The notes: generated by a model not told the origin, from the sequence alone. A stretch of DNA of 64,000 bases from Gaiellasilicea sp963850995 (GCA_963850995.1 CAWKNQ010000023.1:1-64000), one strand, 5' to 3'; shown: positions 44,239 through 52,779, counted from the stretch's first letter. A program made the numbers and translations.

Positions 44239-45717
44239 TCTCACTCTGGTCGGACGAGCGTGCTCGTTCGCATGCCCGGCTCGCTCAAGCGCGCGCTCGT
44301 CCGCGAGGTCGCCCGCCGCGAGTCGAACCTGAACGACGTCGCCGTCTCGCTCCTCGCGGAGCGCTTCGGCATTCGCTTCTCCCCCAGCGGCCGCCGTCGC
44401 AAGGCGATCCCCGGCGCCGCCGGCGCGGTCGTCCTGCGCATGCCGCCGGAGCTGCGCCGCGAGCTCAAGGCCGCCGCCCGCCGTCGCGGCCAGAACGTCA
44501 ACGACCTCGTGCTTCTCACCCTCTCCGAGGCGCTGGAGATCCCCTTCGCCTCCAATCGAAAGGACACCCCCATGGCATCGACCACCCCCTCGTCGAACGG
44601 CCGTGCCCGCAGCAACGACAAGGTGCGGGTCGCGATCGTCGGCGTCGGCAACTGCGCGAACTCGCTCCTGCAGGGCGTGCAGTACTACAAGGAAGCCCCG
44701 GACGACCAGTTCGTCCCCGGGCTCATGCACGTGAACCTCGGCGGCTACCACATCCGCGACATCGAGTTCACAGCCGCGTTCGACGTCACCGCCGAGAAGG
44801 TCGGCAAGGACCTCGCCGACGCGATGTGGGCGCACCCGAACGACACGATCAAGTTCGCCGACGTGCCGAAGACCGGCATCACGGTCAACCGCGGGATGAC
44901 ACACGACGGGATCGGCAAGTACCTCTCCCAGATCGTCACGAAGGCCCCCGGCGAGACGGACGACATCGTCGGGATCCTTCGGGAGACGAAGACCGACGTC
45001 GTCGTCAGCTACCTGCCCGTCGGCTCCGAGGCGGCCGCGAAGTGGTACGCCGAGCAGTGCCTCGAGGCCGGCGTCGCGCTCGTCAACTGCATGCCTGTCT
45101 TCATCGCGCGCGAGAACTACTGGCAGAAGCGCTTCGAGGAGAAGGGCCTGCCGATCATCGGCGACGACATCAAGTCTCAGGTCGGCGCGACGATCACGCA
45201 CCGCGTGCTCACGAGCCTCTTCCGCGAGCGTGGCGTCAAGCTCGACAAGACGATGCAGCTGAACGTCGGCGGCAACTCCGACTTCCTCAACATGCTCGAG
45301 CGCGACCGCCTCGAGTCGAAGAAGATCTCGAAGACGAACGCCGTCACGTCGATGCTGGACTACGACCTCGGCGACGGGAACGTCCACGTCGGCCCGTCGG
45401 ACTATGTCCCGTGGCTGACCGACCGCAAGTGGGCGTACATCCGGATGGAGGGCTCCTCCTTCGGCGACGTGCCCCTGAACGTCGAGCTCAAGCTCGAGGT
45501 CTGGGACTCGCCGAACTCGGCCGGGATCGTGATCGACGCGGTCCGGATGGCGAAGCTGGCTCTCAACAACGGCGTCGCCGGCGCGCTCGAGGGCCCGTCG
45601 AGCTACCTGATGAAGTCGCCCCCGAAGCAGATCGTCGACGACGAGGCTTTCGATGCGACGGAGCGCTTCATCGCCCAGAACGCGCTCAAGCGGGCGAAGG
45701 CTCCGGCCACCGCATAG
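44224..45717 (+). CDS. ino1: inositol-3-phosphate synthase with N-terminal tandem ribbon-helix-helix repeats
   Basis: The 497-residue frame has two RHH-like units, SVLVRMPGSLKRALVREVAR with NLNDVAVSLLAERFGI and VVLRMPPELRRELKAAARRR with NVNDLVLLTLSEALEI. Then comes a complete actinobacterial inositol-3-phosphate synthase: RVAIVGVGNCANSLLQGVQYYKE (NAD-binding), QVGATITHRVL, LNVGGNSDFLNML and SPNSAGIVIDAVRMAKLA. It turns glucose 6-phosphate into inositol 3-phosphate. There is no stop between the parts. An internal ATG at 44572 has a GAAAGGA site and would make the enzyme alone; TTG 44224 or GTG 44260 would make the fusion. Both products may exist. RHH domains bind DNA, and a fitting operator lies at the start. 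Confidence 0.85.
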   Translation: MAASTSHSGRTSVLVRMPGSLKRALVREVARRESNLNDVAVSLLAERFGIRFSPSGRRRKAIPGAAGAVVLRMPPELRRELKAAARRRGQNVNDLVLLTLSEALEIPFASNRKDTPMASTTPSSNGRARSNDKVRVAIVGVGNCANSLLQGVQYYKEAPDDQFVPGLMHVNLGGYHIRDIEFTAAFDVTAEKVGKDLADAMWAHPNDTIKFADVPKTGITVNRGMTHDGIGKYLSQIVTKAPGETDDIVGILRETKTDVVVSYLPVGSEAAAKWYAEQCLEAGVALVNCMPVFIARENYWQKRFEEKGLPIIGDDIKSQVGATITHRVLTSLFRERGVKLDKTMQLNVGGNSDFLNMLERDRLESKKISKTNAVTSMLDYDLGDGNVHVGPSDYVPWLTDRKWAYIRMEGSSFGDVPLNVELKLEVWDSPNSAGIVIDAVRMAKLALNNGVAGALEGPSSYLMKSPPKQIVDDEAFDATERFIAQNALKRAKAPATA

Positions 45718-45726
45718 ACGCGTGGG

Positions 45727-45732
45727 TAGGCT
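45727..45732 (+). promoter_or_regulatory. -10-like box TAGGCT before a GNAT gene
   Basis: Eight bases separate it from the ATG at 45741. Confidence 0.45.
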
Positions 45733-45740
45733 CGGGCGCG

Positions 45741-46541
45741 ATGGTGACCGTCGCGCTCGAGCCCGCCTCCCGCTGGAGCTACGCCGAGCTGGCGGAGATC
45801 TTCAACGCCGCCTACGAGGGCTATTTCACGCCGTTCGCGCTCGACGAGGCGGCCTTCCGCTTCATGTCGACGACGTGGGACGACGATCTCGACGCGTCGC
45901 GCGTCGCGCTCGTCGACGGCGAGCCCGCGGGCATCTGCAAGCTCGCGGTCCGGGGTGACCGCGGCTGGATCGCCGGCAACGGGGTCACCACTCCGCACCG
46001 CGGCACGGGCGTCGGCAAGGCGCTCATGCGCGGCGTCCTCGAGGAGGCGGCGCGGCTCGGCCTGCGCGAAGTCTCGCTCGAGGTGCTCGTCCAGAACCAG
46101 CCGGCGATCCGGCTCTACGAGAAGCTCGGCTTCCGGACTGTGCGCGATCTCGAGGGATGGACGCTGGGGGAGCTTGTGTTTCAGAAACACAAGGCTTCCG
46201 TGGTCCCGGCCGCTCGGGCGCAGGCGCGCATCCGCGCGGAGCGCACCTGGCGCGAGCCGTGGCAGCGCGCGGACGAGACGGTCGCGAACCTGGACGACGT
46301 CGAGGCGCTCGAGAGCGAGCACGGCGCTGCGCTTTTCCGCCGCAGCGGTGAGCGGGTCTCGCTGCTGCAGGGCGTCGCGGCGAGCGACGACGCTGCGCGC
46401 GACCTGCTCTTCGCCCTCCCCGAGCAGGCGACCTCGCTGCATTGGATGAACGGGCCGAGCGGCGATCCGTTCAACGCGGCGATCGCCTCGCTGGGCGGAA
46501 CGCAGGCGTGGCGCCAGCACGAGATGCTGCTCGAGCTCTGA
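45741..46541 (+). CDS. GNAT-family acetyltransferase with extra C-terminal domain
   Basis: A 266-residue protein. The N-terminal 150 residues form a GNAT fold: IAGNGVTTPHRGTGVGKALMRGVLEEA is the acetyl-CoA motif, and LVQNQPAIRLYEKLGFRTVRDLEGW is motif B. The last 110 residues (VANLDDVEALESEHGAALFRRSGERVSLL...) look like a divergent second acetyltransferase half. The substrate is unknown. It stands alone between the inositol synthase and a terminator shared with the convergent cyclase gene. Confidence 0.82.
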   Translation: MVTVALEPASRWSYAELAEIFNAAYEGYFTPFALDEAAFRFMSTTWDDDLDASRVALVDGEPAGICKLAVRGDRGWIAGNGVTTPHRGTGVGKALMRGVLEEAARLGLREVSLEVLVQNQPAIRLYEKLGFRTVRDLEGWTLGELVFQKHKASVVPAARAQARIRAERTWREPWQRADETVANLDDVEALESEHGAALFRRSGERVSLLQGVAASDDAARDLLFALPEQATSLHWMNGPSGDPFNAAIASLGGTQAWRQHEMLLEL

Positions 46542-46548
46542 ACCTCGT

Positions 46549-46580
46549 CGCCGGGCGCCGGCCGGTGCCGGCGCCCGGCG
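46549..46580. terminator. bidirectional terminator hairpin with 14-bp arms
   Basis: CGCCGGGCGCCGGC (46549-46562) pairs exactly with 46567-46580 around CGGT, between convergent genes. Confidence 0.65.
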
Positions 46581-46587
46581 CGCTGTC

Positions 46588-47427
46588 TCACCAGTGGGCG
46601 AAGACGCGGGCGGGGCCGCCCGATCCCTGCTCCCACGGGACCAGGCCGACGACGACCGTGGCGCCGCGCGGGCGCACCTGGTCGAGGTTCGCGAGGTTCT
46701 CGATCCCGTAGCGGTCGGCGCTCAGCAGCGTCACATGCGCGTCGAACGTCTGCGACCGACCGGGGTCGAGGCTGAGCGTGTCGACGCCGATGCCGGCGAT
46801 GTCCCGCTCCTCCAGCAGCCACTCGACCGCCGCCTTGCCAAAGCCGGGGAAGTGCTGCAGCCCGTCCGCGCCGACGTTCCGGTACGCGGCGACGCTGCCG
46901 GCGCGGGCACCCCAGCCGGAGTTCATCGCGACGACCGAGCCGCGCGGAATCCGCCCGTGACCCCGCTCGAACCGGACGAGGTCGGCCGGGACGACCTCCG
47001 CGTCCGGATCGGCAGCGGCACGCTCTGAGATGTCGACCACGACGAGCGGACGCACGAGCTCGTCGAGCGAGATCTGGGGTGAGAAGCGCCCGCCGGTGAC
47101 GAAATGGGCGGGCACGTCGAGGTGCGTGCAGTTGTGCTCCCAGAAGTTCCAGATCTGCCCGTAGAACCCGTTGGCGGGAATCGTGACGGCCGTCTGCCGG
47201 TCGAGGACGGCCGGGGCGCCGAGGAACCCCGGAAAGCCCTCCCTGAACTCGTGGGTGAGATCCTGCGTCCGGTCCTTCGCCTGCGACGCGCCGAGCGCGC
47301 GGCCGGGAAGCGCGGCTGCGACCGCCACGCCGGCGGCGCCGAGCAGCGCCGTTCTGCGATCGAGCTTCGGCGGGGCCTCCTCCTCGACCCGCGCACGAAC
47401 GGTCTCGATGGTGCCTGGCAAGCACAT
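46588..47427 (-). CDS. exported cyclase-family (kynurenine formamidase-like) metal hydrolase
   Basis: A 279-residue protein with a Tat-like start (RRTALLGAAGVAVAAALPGRALGA). A cyclase-fold domain follows; the metal-binding motif is HNCTHLDVPAHF (H-x-x-T-H-x-D-x-P-x-H), and DLTHEFREGFPGFLGAP and GIGVDTLSLDPG are further family marks. Related enzymes open amide or lactone rings. The ATG at 47427 is preceded by AGGAGGAGCC. It lies 59 bases after the alcohol dehydrogenase gene on the same strand, so it is likely in the same transcript. Confidence 0.85.
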   Translation of the reverse strand: MCLPGTIETVRARVEEEAPPKLDRRTALLGAAGVAVAAALPGRALGASQAKDRTQDLTHEFREGFPGFLGAPAVLDRQTAVTIPANGFYGQIWNFWEHNCTHLDVPAHFVTGGRFSPQISLDELVRPLVVVDISERAAADPDAEVVPADLVRFERGHGRIPRGSVVAMNSGWGARAGSVAAYRNVGADGLQHFPGFGKAAVEWLLEERDIAGIGVDTLSLDPGRSQTFDAHVTLLSADRYGIENLANLDQVRPRGATVVVGLVPWEQGSGGPARVFAHW

Positions 47428-47486
47428 GTGGCTCCTCCTCTCGCGAGACGTCGCGGCGACGCTAGCGAACGACGCCGCGGGCCGCG

Positions 47487-48593
47487 TCAGCCGAACGTGA
47501 TGACGCTGCGGATCCCGTCCTGGGACTCCATTAGCTCGAAGCCGCGGTTGACCTCGTCGAGGGTGAGCCGGTGCGAGAGGAACGGGTCGACGTCGATCTC
47601 GCCGGCCAGCCACCGGTCGACGAGCTGCGGCACCTCGTCGCGTCCCTTGATCCCGCCGAACGAGGAGCCGGCGATCCGCCTCCCGGTGATCAGGAAGCGC
47701 GGGACGACCTCGAGCGTCTCCCCCTTGCCGGCCACGCCGGCGACGGTGCAGAGCCCCCAGCCCATCCGTGCCGCCTCGACCGCCTGGCGCATGACGGCGA
47801 CGTTGCCGGTCGCCTCGAACGTGTAGTCGGCGCCGAAGCCACCGGTCTCCTCGACGATCCGCTCGACGACGTCGGGGCCGCCGAGCATCGTCTCGGTGGC
47901 GCCCTGGCCCTTCGCCAGCTCGAGCCGCTCCTCCGAGAGGTCGACGCAGATGATCCGCTCTGCGCCCTGGAGCCGGCACCCGGCGACGGCCCCCAGGCCG
48001 ACCATCCCGGCGCCGAAGACGGCACAGGTCGAGCCGGGCTCGACCGCCGCCGTCTTCATCGCCGCGCCGAGGCCGGTCGAGAGCCCGCACGCGAACAGCG
48101 CCGCACCCTCGAGCGGGGCCTCCGGGCTCACGCGTGCGAGCGCGATCTCGGGCATGACCGTGTACTCGGCGAACGTCGAGGTGCCCATGAAGTGGCGGAT
48201 CGGCTCGCCGTCGCGCGCGAGCCGGGTCGTCCCGTCGGGCAGATGGCCTTTGCCCTGCTCCTCCCGGATCGCGAGGCACAGGTTCGTCCGCGTCGAGCGG
48301 CAGTGAACGCACTCGCGGCACTGAGGCGAGAAGAGCGTGACCACGTGGTCGCCCACGGCCAGCGACGTGACGCCCTCGCCGACTCGCTCGACCACGCCGG
48401 CGCCCTCGTGCCCGAGCACCGTCGGTGAATACCCGGACGGGTCGGCGCCCGAGGCGGTGAAGAGATCGGTGTGGCAGACCCCGCACGCGACGAGCCGGAC
48501 GAGCACCTCGCCCGCCTTCGGCTCCGCGAGGTCGAGCTCCTGCACCTCGAGCGGCTGCCCGAACTGTTCCAGCACGGCGGCGCGGATCTTCAC
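47487..48593 (-). CDS. class III-type zinc alcohol dehydrogenase
   Basis: A 368-residue medium-chain dehydrogenase. Catalytic zinc region: CGVCHTDLFTASG and GHEGAGVVERVGEGV. Structural zinc Cys cluster: CRECVHCRSTRTNLC. NAD-binding: VFGAGMVGLGAVAG. The insertion and ending (FLSHRLTLDEVNRGFELMESQDGIRSVITFG) match the glutathione- or mycothiol-dependent formaldehyde dehydrogenase group. Thiol-linked aldehydes or simple alcohols are possible substrates. The GTG at 48593 has TAGAGT six bases before it. It is divergent from the glycosyltransferase transcript. Confidence 0.9.
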   Translation of the reverse strand: MKIRAAVLEQFGQPLEVQELDLAEPKAGEVLVRLVACGVCHTDLFTASGADPSGYSPTVLGHEGAGVVERVGEGVTSLAVGDHVVTLFSPQCRECVHCRSTRTNLCLAIREEQGKGHLPDGTTRLARDGEPIRHFMGTSTFAEYTVMPEIALARVSPEAPLEGAALFACGLSTGLGAAMKTAAVEPGSTCAVFGAGMVGLGAVAGCRLQGAERIICVDLSEERLELAKGQGATETMLGGPDVVERIVEETGGFGADYTFEATGNVAVMRQAVEAARMGWGLCTVAGVAGKGETLEVVPRFLITGRRIAGSSFGGIKGRDEVPQLVDRWLAGEIDVDPFLSHRLTLDEVNRGFELMESQDGIRSVITFG

Positions 48594-48599
48594 CGGACG

Positions 48600-48605
48600 A
48601 CTCTA
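48600..48605 (-). promoter_or_regulatory. -10-like box TAGAGT before the alcohol dehydrogenase gene
   Basis: Six bases from the GTG at 48593, and two bases from the opposite-facing box at 48608. Confidence 0.5.
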
Positions 48606-48607
48606 AC

Positions 48608-48613
48608 TAGACT
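48608..48613 (+). promoter_or_regulatory. -10-like box TAGACT before a leader frame
   Basis: Seven bases lie between this box and a GTG at 48621 that opens a 51-codon frame ahead of the glycosyltransferase gene. Confidence 0.45.
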
Positions 48614-48620
48614 CGCCCTC

Positions 48621-48776
48621 GTGAACTTGCTCATGCCTCCGGGGCGTCGCTCGCGCCGCGTAGGCCGGTGGGACAGTACGGTGGTACGGCCCGCCGGGTG
48701 GAGCGGCGCGAGCGGCGTCAGCCTTTCGCGGAGCCCGGCTCCGCCGGGCGGGAGCGAAAGGCGGCCGGTGGCGTGA
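48621..48776 (+). CDS. 51-codon leader frame coupled to the glycosyltransferase gene
   Basis: The frame starts VNLLMPPGRRSRRVGRWDST, is rich in Arg, Gly and Pro, and stops at 48774-48776, overlapping the GTG of the glycosyltransferase as GTGA. It sits at the leaderless distance from TAGACT, while the downstream GTG has no clear ribosome site. I infer translational coupling; the peptide itself has no recognisable domain. It may also simply be untranslated leader. Confidence 0.3.
   Translation: MNLLMPPGRRSRRVGRWDSTVVRPAGWSGASGVSLSRSPAPPGGSERRPVA
48721..48762 (+). promoter_or_regulatory. strong stem-loop ahead of the glycosyltransferase start
   Basis: GCCTTTCGC (48721-48729) pairs with GCGAAAGGC (48754-48762), and the 24-base interior can pair further through GGAGCC/GGCTCC and CCCGGC/GCCGGG. 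It lies 10 bases before the GTG and could act as an attenuator or ribosome block in the leader. Confidence 0.45.
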
Positions 48777-50502
48777 GGATTTGCCTGGTCACGCCGTTTG
48801 CGTGGTCACAGCCGCATGACGTGAACGAGCACGTCGCGGGGATCGCGAAGGAGCTGCGCGGGCTCGGGCACTCCGTCACGGTGCTCGCGCCTTCGAGCCG
48901 GACCGCCGACCTCGTCGCAGGGCACCGCGCGCTCGCCCGCGGCGAAGCCGCCGAGGTGATCGCGATCGGTGCGGCCGTCCCGGTCTCGCGCCGCTCGAGC
49001 CTCGGCGTGCCCGTCGGCGTGCGCGCGAACCTCCACCTCGCGCTGCGCCAGGGCGGGTTCGACGTCGTCCACGGTTTCGAGCCCGGCCTGCCGAGCATCT
49101 CCTACCTCGCGCTCCGCGACTCGCAGGCTCTCGGCGTCGCCACCTTCTTCTCGCCCGAGCGGCTCGGCTATCCACCGCGACGGGCCTTGCGCGAGAAGCT
49201 TCTCGGCCGCATCGACGCGCTGCTCGCGACCTCGCCGAGAGCGGCCGAGGCGGCTGCCGAGCGCTTCCCCGGCGACTACCGCGTGGTCTCGCCGGGAGTC
49301 GACCCGGACTTGTATGCCTCGGGTGAGAAGCGACGCCTCGTCGTGATCGAGCTTCACTCCGGGTCGCTCCCCGTCGCCCGCGCCGCACTCCGGTCGCTGC
49401 GCGAGCTGCCCGACTGGGAGGCGGTGCTGCTGCGGACGAAGCCGCTGTCGACTCGGCCCGGGATCCCGCTCGCGCTCCGCAACCGTGTTCGTGTTCGCTC
49501 CGGCCGGACGTCGTCCGCGCGCGCCGCCGTGCTCGCCGAGGCCGCGATCGTCGCGCCGGCTCCGACGGGCTCCGTGCGGCTTCGGCTCGAGGCCGCCGCG
49601 GCCGGGGCAGCGCTCGCCAACCCTCCCGGGGTCCTCGAGCAGCCCGAGCTCGCCGCCGCCGCGATCGCGCGACTCGCGGAGGACGACGCGCTGCGCGAGC
49701 GCCTGCAGGCAGAGGGGCGGACTGCCGCGGAGGGCCAGAGCTTCGCAGTCGTCGCCCGCGAGCTCGACGAGCTCTACCGCACGCTCGGCGGCCGCAAGCG
49801 GCCGCGCCGCCCGGCGGCGCCGTCCCCCTCGCGGACCGGCCGTGGATCCTCGCCGACCTGCACATGCACACCTCCTGGTCGCACGACTGCTCGATCGAGG
49901 TCGACGAGCTGCTCGACTACGCGGAGGCGGAGGGGCTCGGCGCGATCGCGGTCACGGACCACAACGTCTTCGGCGGTGCCCTCGAGGCGGTCGAGAAGGC
50001 GCGCGGGCGCGACCTGATCGTGATCCCGGGCGAGGAGGTGAAGACGGACGACCAGGGCGAGGTGATCGGCCTCTTCCTTCGCGAGGAGATCCCACGCGGG
50101 ATGACGTTCGCCGACACCGTCGCCGCGATCCGCGAGCAGGGCGGCGTCGTCTACCTCCCCCACCCCTTCGACCGCATGCACGCGATCCCGTTCCCGGCCA
50201 CGCTGCACCGGCACCTGCACGAGATCGACGTCCTCGAGGTCTACAACGCGCGACTCCTCTTCGAGGGCTACAACGACGAGGCGGTCCGCTTCGCCCGCAA
50301 GTACGGCCTTCCGGCCGGCGCCGGCTCGGACGCGCACGTGCTCCAGGGCGTCGGCACGGGGGCGCTGCGGCTGCGGGCGTTCGACGGGCCGGAGGAGTTC
50401 CTGCTCTCGCTGCGCACGGCCGAAGTGCTGCGCCGGCCGAAGTCGCTCGCCTACCTGCAGAGCCTCAAGTGGGTGGCGCAGGTCAAGGAAAAGGTGCGCT
50501 AG
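48773..50502 (+). CDS. GT4-like glycosyltransferase joined to a PHP metallo-phosphoesterase domain (frame break near 49820)
   Basis: The N-terminal part (about 345 residues) is a GT4-type glycosyltransferase: RICLVTPFAWSQPHDVNEHVAGIAKELRGLGHSV, FDVVHGFEPGLPSISYLAL and RVVSPGVDPDLYA. After a one- or two-base shift in CCGTCCCCC the sequence reads VPLADRPWILADLHMHTSWS HDC-type PHP: HMH, then VTDHNVFGG, IPGEEV, VYLPHPFDR and GAGSDAH, the metal sites of PHP phosphoesterases. In the PHP frame no usable start lies before the first His pair; the only ATG cuts it. A single fused protein with a frame error is therefore the best reading. Two separate genes are the alternative. Confidence 0.72.
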
Positions 50503-50525
50503 GAGAGAACCGGGATACGACTCCT

Positions 50526-51114
50526 GTGAGCGCCGCACCCTACCGACGAGATCTACGAGCGCTACCTGCAGAAGGCGATCTCCGAGATCAACGACCTCGG
50601 CGACGAGATCGGCCGCGCGGGCGACGAGACGCACGTCCCCGTGCTCGGCTCCGGGCACCCGCTCGCGGACGTCTTCCTGCTCAAGTACGAGCCGAAGCCG
50701 TCCGAGACGCAGGAAGGCGTCGCCTTCTTCGGCCGCTCGGGCCAGGCGCTCCTGAAGTCGCTGCAGCGCCTGCACGTCGACCCGATGGCGGTGTACGGGA
50801 CGAACTGCCTCAAGTTCGCGGGCCAGGATCCAGAGGAAGGGAAGCCGTGGCTCACGCGCGAGCTGCACATCGTGCAGCCGAAGCTGCTCGTGCTCATGGG
50901 CGAGCGGACGGTCGAGTTCCTGAACGCGATCTCGTTCCCGCTCGCCGATCCCGTCGACCCGGCCGGCGAGGGCCTCCAGCGCTTCACGGGGACGGTGCAG
51001 GCGCTCGTCGTCCCCGACATCGACACGGCGCTCGACGAAGCGCCGGCCAAGACCGCCTTCTGGAACGCATTCAAGGCGGTCGGCTCGTGGTACGCGGAGC
51101 TCCCGCCCTACTAG
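50526..51114 (+). CDS. uracil-DNA glycosylase-superfamily protein (frame break near 50536)
   Basis: A product of about 195 residues. After a start VSAAP and a one-base shift it reads TDEIYERYLQKAISEINDLG, VPVLGSGHPLADVFLLKYEP, VAFFGRSGQALLKSLQRLH, GTNCLKFAG, PKLLVLMGERTVEFLN and SWYAELPPY. FFGRSGQALLKSL and the later ILVLMGxxA-like strand are those of the UDG fold, in which the enzyme removes damaged bases. The catalytic Asp or Asn of classical families is not obvious, so the activity is uncertain. Confidence 0.65.
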
Positions 51115-51137
51115 GGCGGACACGGGCGCTCGCGCTC

Positions 51138-51821
51138 GTGGGCCTGACCGCGGCGCTCGCCGCCTACACCGCCGGCGCCGGCCACCTCTGGGACGCCGGG
51201 CTCTGGCCGGACGTGCTCTTTCTCGCGCTCGTGCTCTTTCCGGCCACGCTTGCGCTCGTCTGGCTCCTGCTCCCCCTCGCGTACCAACGCGGCCTCCTGC
51301 TCGTCGCTCTCGCGCTCGTCGTCCTCGCCGTGCTGCTCCGCATGGCCGAGCTCGACGTGCTCTTCAACCTGGCGAAGCTCTTCGCGCTCATCCTGCTCGG
51401 CTTCTGGTTCCTCTCCTACTTCGAGACCGTCGCCTGGGCGGTGCTCATCGCCGTCATCATCCCGTGGGTCGACGCGATCTCGGTCTGGCGCGGGCCGACC
51501 GAGTACGTCGTCGAGGAGCGGCCGAGCCTGTTCGAGGACGTCTCGATCGCCTTCCGCGTGCCCGGCGAGGACGGCACGGCGAACCTCGGCCCGCCGGACA
51601 TCCTCTTCTTCTCGCTCTTCCTCGCCGCCGCGCAGCGCTTCGGGCTCCGGGTCGGCTGGACGTGGCTGGCGATGACGGCCCTGCTCGGGGCGACGCTGGT
51701 GCTCACGGCGACGACGGACGTCGCCGGCCTCCCCGCCCTCCCCGCGATCTGCGTCGGCTTTCTGCTCCCGAATCTCGACCTGCTCTGGCGTGAGTTGCGC
51801 CCGACCAGGGAAGCGACGTAG
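51138..51821 (+). CDS. multi-pass membrane protein, possibly presenilin-like (A22) aspartic protease relative
   Basis: A product of about 227 residues with seven or eight membrane segments. Two Asp residues lie in membrane-edge positions: IIPWVDAISVWRGPTEYV and LGPPDILFFSLFLAAAQRF. They recall the YD and GxGD motifs of presenilin and signal-peptide peptidase-like proteases, followed here also by a Pro-rich short helix (VAGLPALPAICVGFLLPN) where those families have PAL. The GxGD motif is GPPD, so activity is not assured. The start is unclear; the GTG at 51138 is the first usable one. Confidence 0.55.
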   Translation: MGLTAALAAYTAGAGHLWDAGLWPDVLFLALVLFPATLALVWLLLPLAYQRGLLLVALALVVLAVLLRMAELDVLFNLAKLFALILLGFWFLSYFETVAWAVLIAVIIPWVDAISVWRGPTEYVVEERPSLFEDVSIAFRVPGEDGTANLGPPDILFFSLFLAAAQRFGLRVGWTWLAMTALLGATLVLTATTDVAGLPALPAICVGFLLPNLDLLWRELRPTREAT

Positions 51822-51825
51822 ACTC

Positions 51826-52749
51826 ATGGACGATCTCGACGCAGCGGTCGGCCGGGCGCTGACCGAAGCCCGGCTCGAGCTCTCGCTCGAGTTCCACGAG
51901 GGTGCCGACGGCCGGAAAGCAGGGGCGCTGCGGATCAAGGACGCGGCCGGACGGACGATCGCGCACGTCGAGCTCGAGAGCCCGGAGGCAATGAACGTCG
52001 CGCTCGCGAGACTCGTCCAGCTCGGCTTCCAGAGCGGCGCCGCGCCCGGCGCGGAGCCTGCGCCGCCGCCGACCACCCAGGTCGTCTCTGCAGTGGAGGC
52101 GCCCGTCCTCGTCGCCGGCGTCGACGGCTACCGCAAGGGCTGGGTCGCCGTCTCGCTCGATCCGAGCGGCGACGTCCAGGTCTCCACGCACCCGAGCTTC
52201 GCCGAGGTGCTCTCGCTGCAAGCGCGGGTGCTCGCGGTCGACATCCCGATCGACCCTCCGGGGCTCGGGGCTCGCGCGGCCGACGCCGGTGCGCGAGCGT
52301 TCGTCGGCGGCCGCGGAAGCAGCGTCTTCCCCACGCCGCCGCGGGCCGCGCTCGAGGCACGCACGTTCTCGGAGGCGAACGAGATCGCGCGGACGATCAC
52401 CGGCAAAGGGATCTCGCAGCAGGCGTTCGCGCTCGGGAAGAAGATCCTCGAGGTGCACCAGCTCGCGGACGTAGACGAGCGGGTGATCGAGATGCACCCG
52501 GAGGTCTCCTTCTGCGAGCTTGCGGGCGGGCCGCTGCCGGAGTCGAAGCACACGGCGGACGGGCTCGGCCGCCGCCGCGACCTGCTCGAAGCGGCCGGGA
52601 TCAGGCTGCCCGGCGCCGTCCCGGGGGTCCCGGAGGTCGACCTCCTCGACGCCGCCGTCGGCGCCTGGACGGCGGCTCGCTACGCGCGTGGTGAGGCTTC
52701 GCCGTTCCCGCCGGAGCACGGCGCCCGCCTGGGCGCAATCTGGCGGTAA
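51826..52749 (+). CDS. DUF429-family protein, RNase H-like fold
   Basis: A 307-residue protein. The first 95 residues are a mixed alpha/beta domain (LDAAVGRALTEARLELSLEFHEG...) followed by a Pro/Ala linker. From about residue 100 a DUF429 domain follows: VAGVDGYRKGWVAVSLD has the first Asp of an RNase H-like fold, with AVDIPIDPPGLGAR (Asp), VFPTPPRAAL and EMHPEVSFCELAGG (Glu), and the last conserved stretch DLLDAAVGAWTAARY. The family is a predicted nuclease of unknown role. The start at 51826 (MDDLDAAVG) was chosen because the domain begins there. Confidence 0.75.
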   Translation: MDDLDAAVGRALTEARLELSLEFHEGADGRKAGALRIKDAAGRTIAHVELESPEAMNVALARLVQLGFQSGAAPGAEPAPPPTTQVVSAVEAPVLVAGVDGYRKGWVAVSLDPSGDVQVSTHPSFAEVLSLQARVLAVDIPIDPPGLGARAADAGARAFVGGRGSSVFPTPPRAALEARTFSEANEIARTITGKGISQQAFALGKKILEVHQLADVDERVIEMHPEVSFCELAGGPLPESKHTADGLGRRRDLLEAAGIRLPGAVPGVPEVDLLDAAVGAWTAARYARGEASPFPPEHGARLGAIWR

Positions 52750-52779
52750 CGAGCCCGTCCGTCCGTCCGGCGAGCCTCG

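Noticed and set aside
44224..44560. Reading the RHH repeats as a separate HicB-type antitoxin gene
   Set aside because: There is no stop codon before the synthase and no toxin gene nearby. Fusion or alternative starts fit better.
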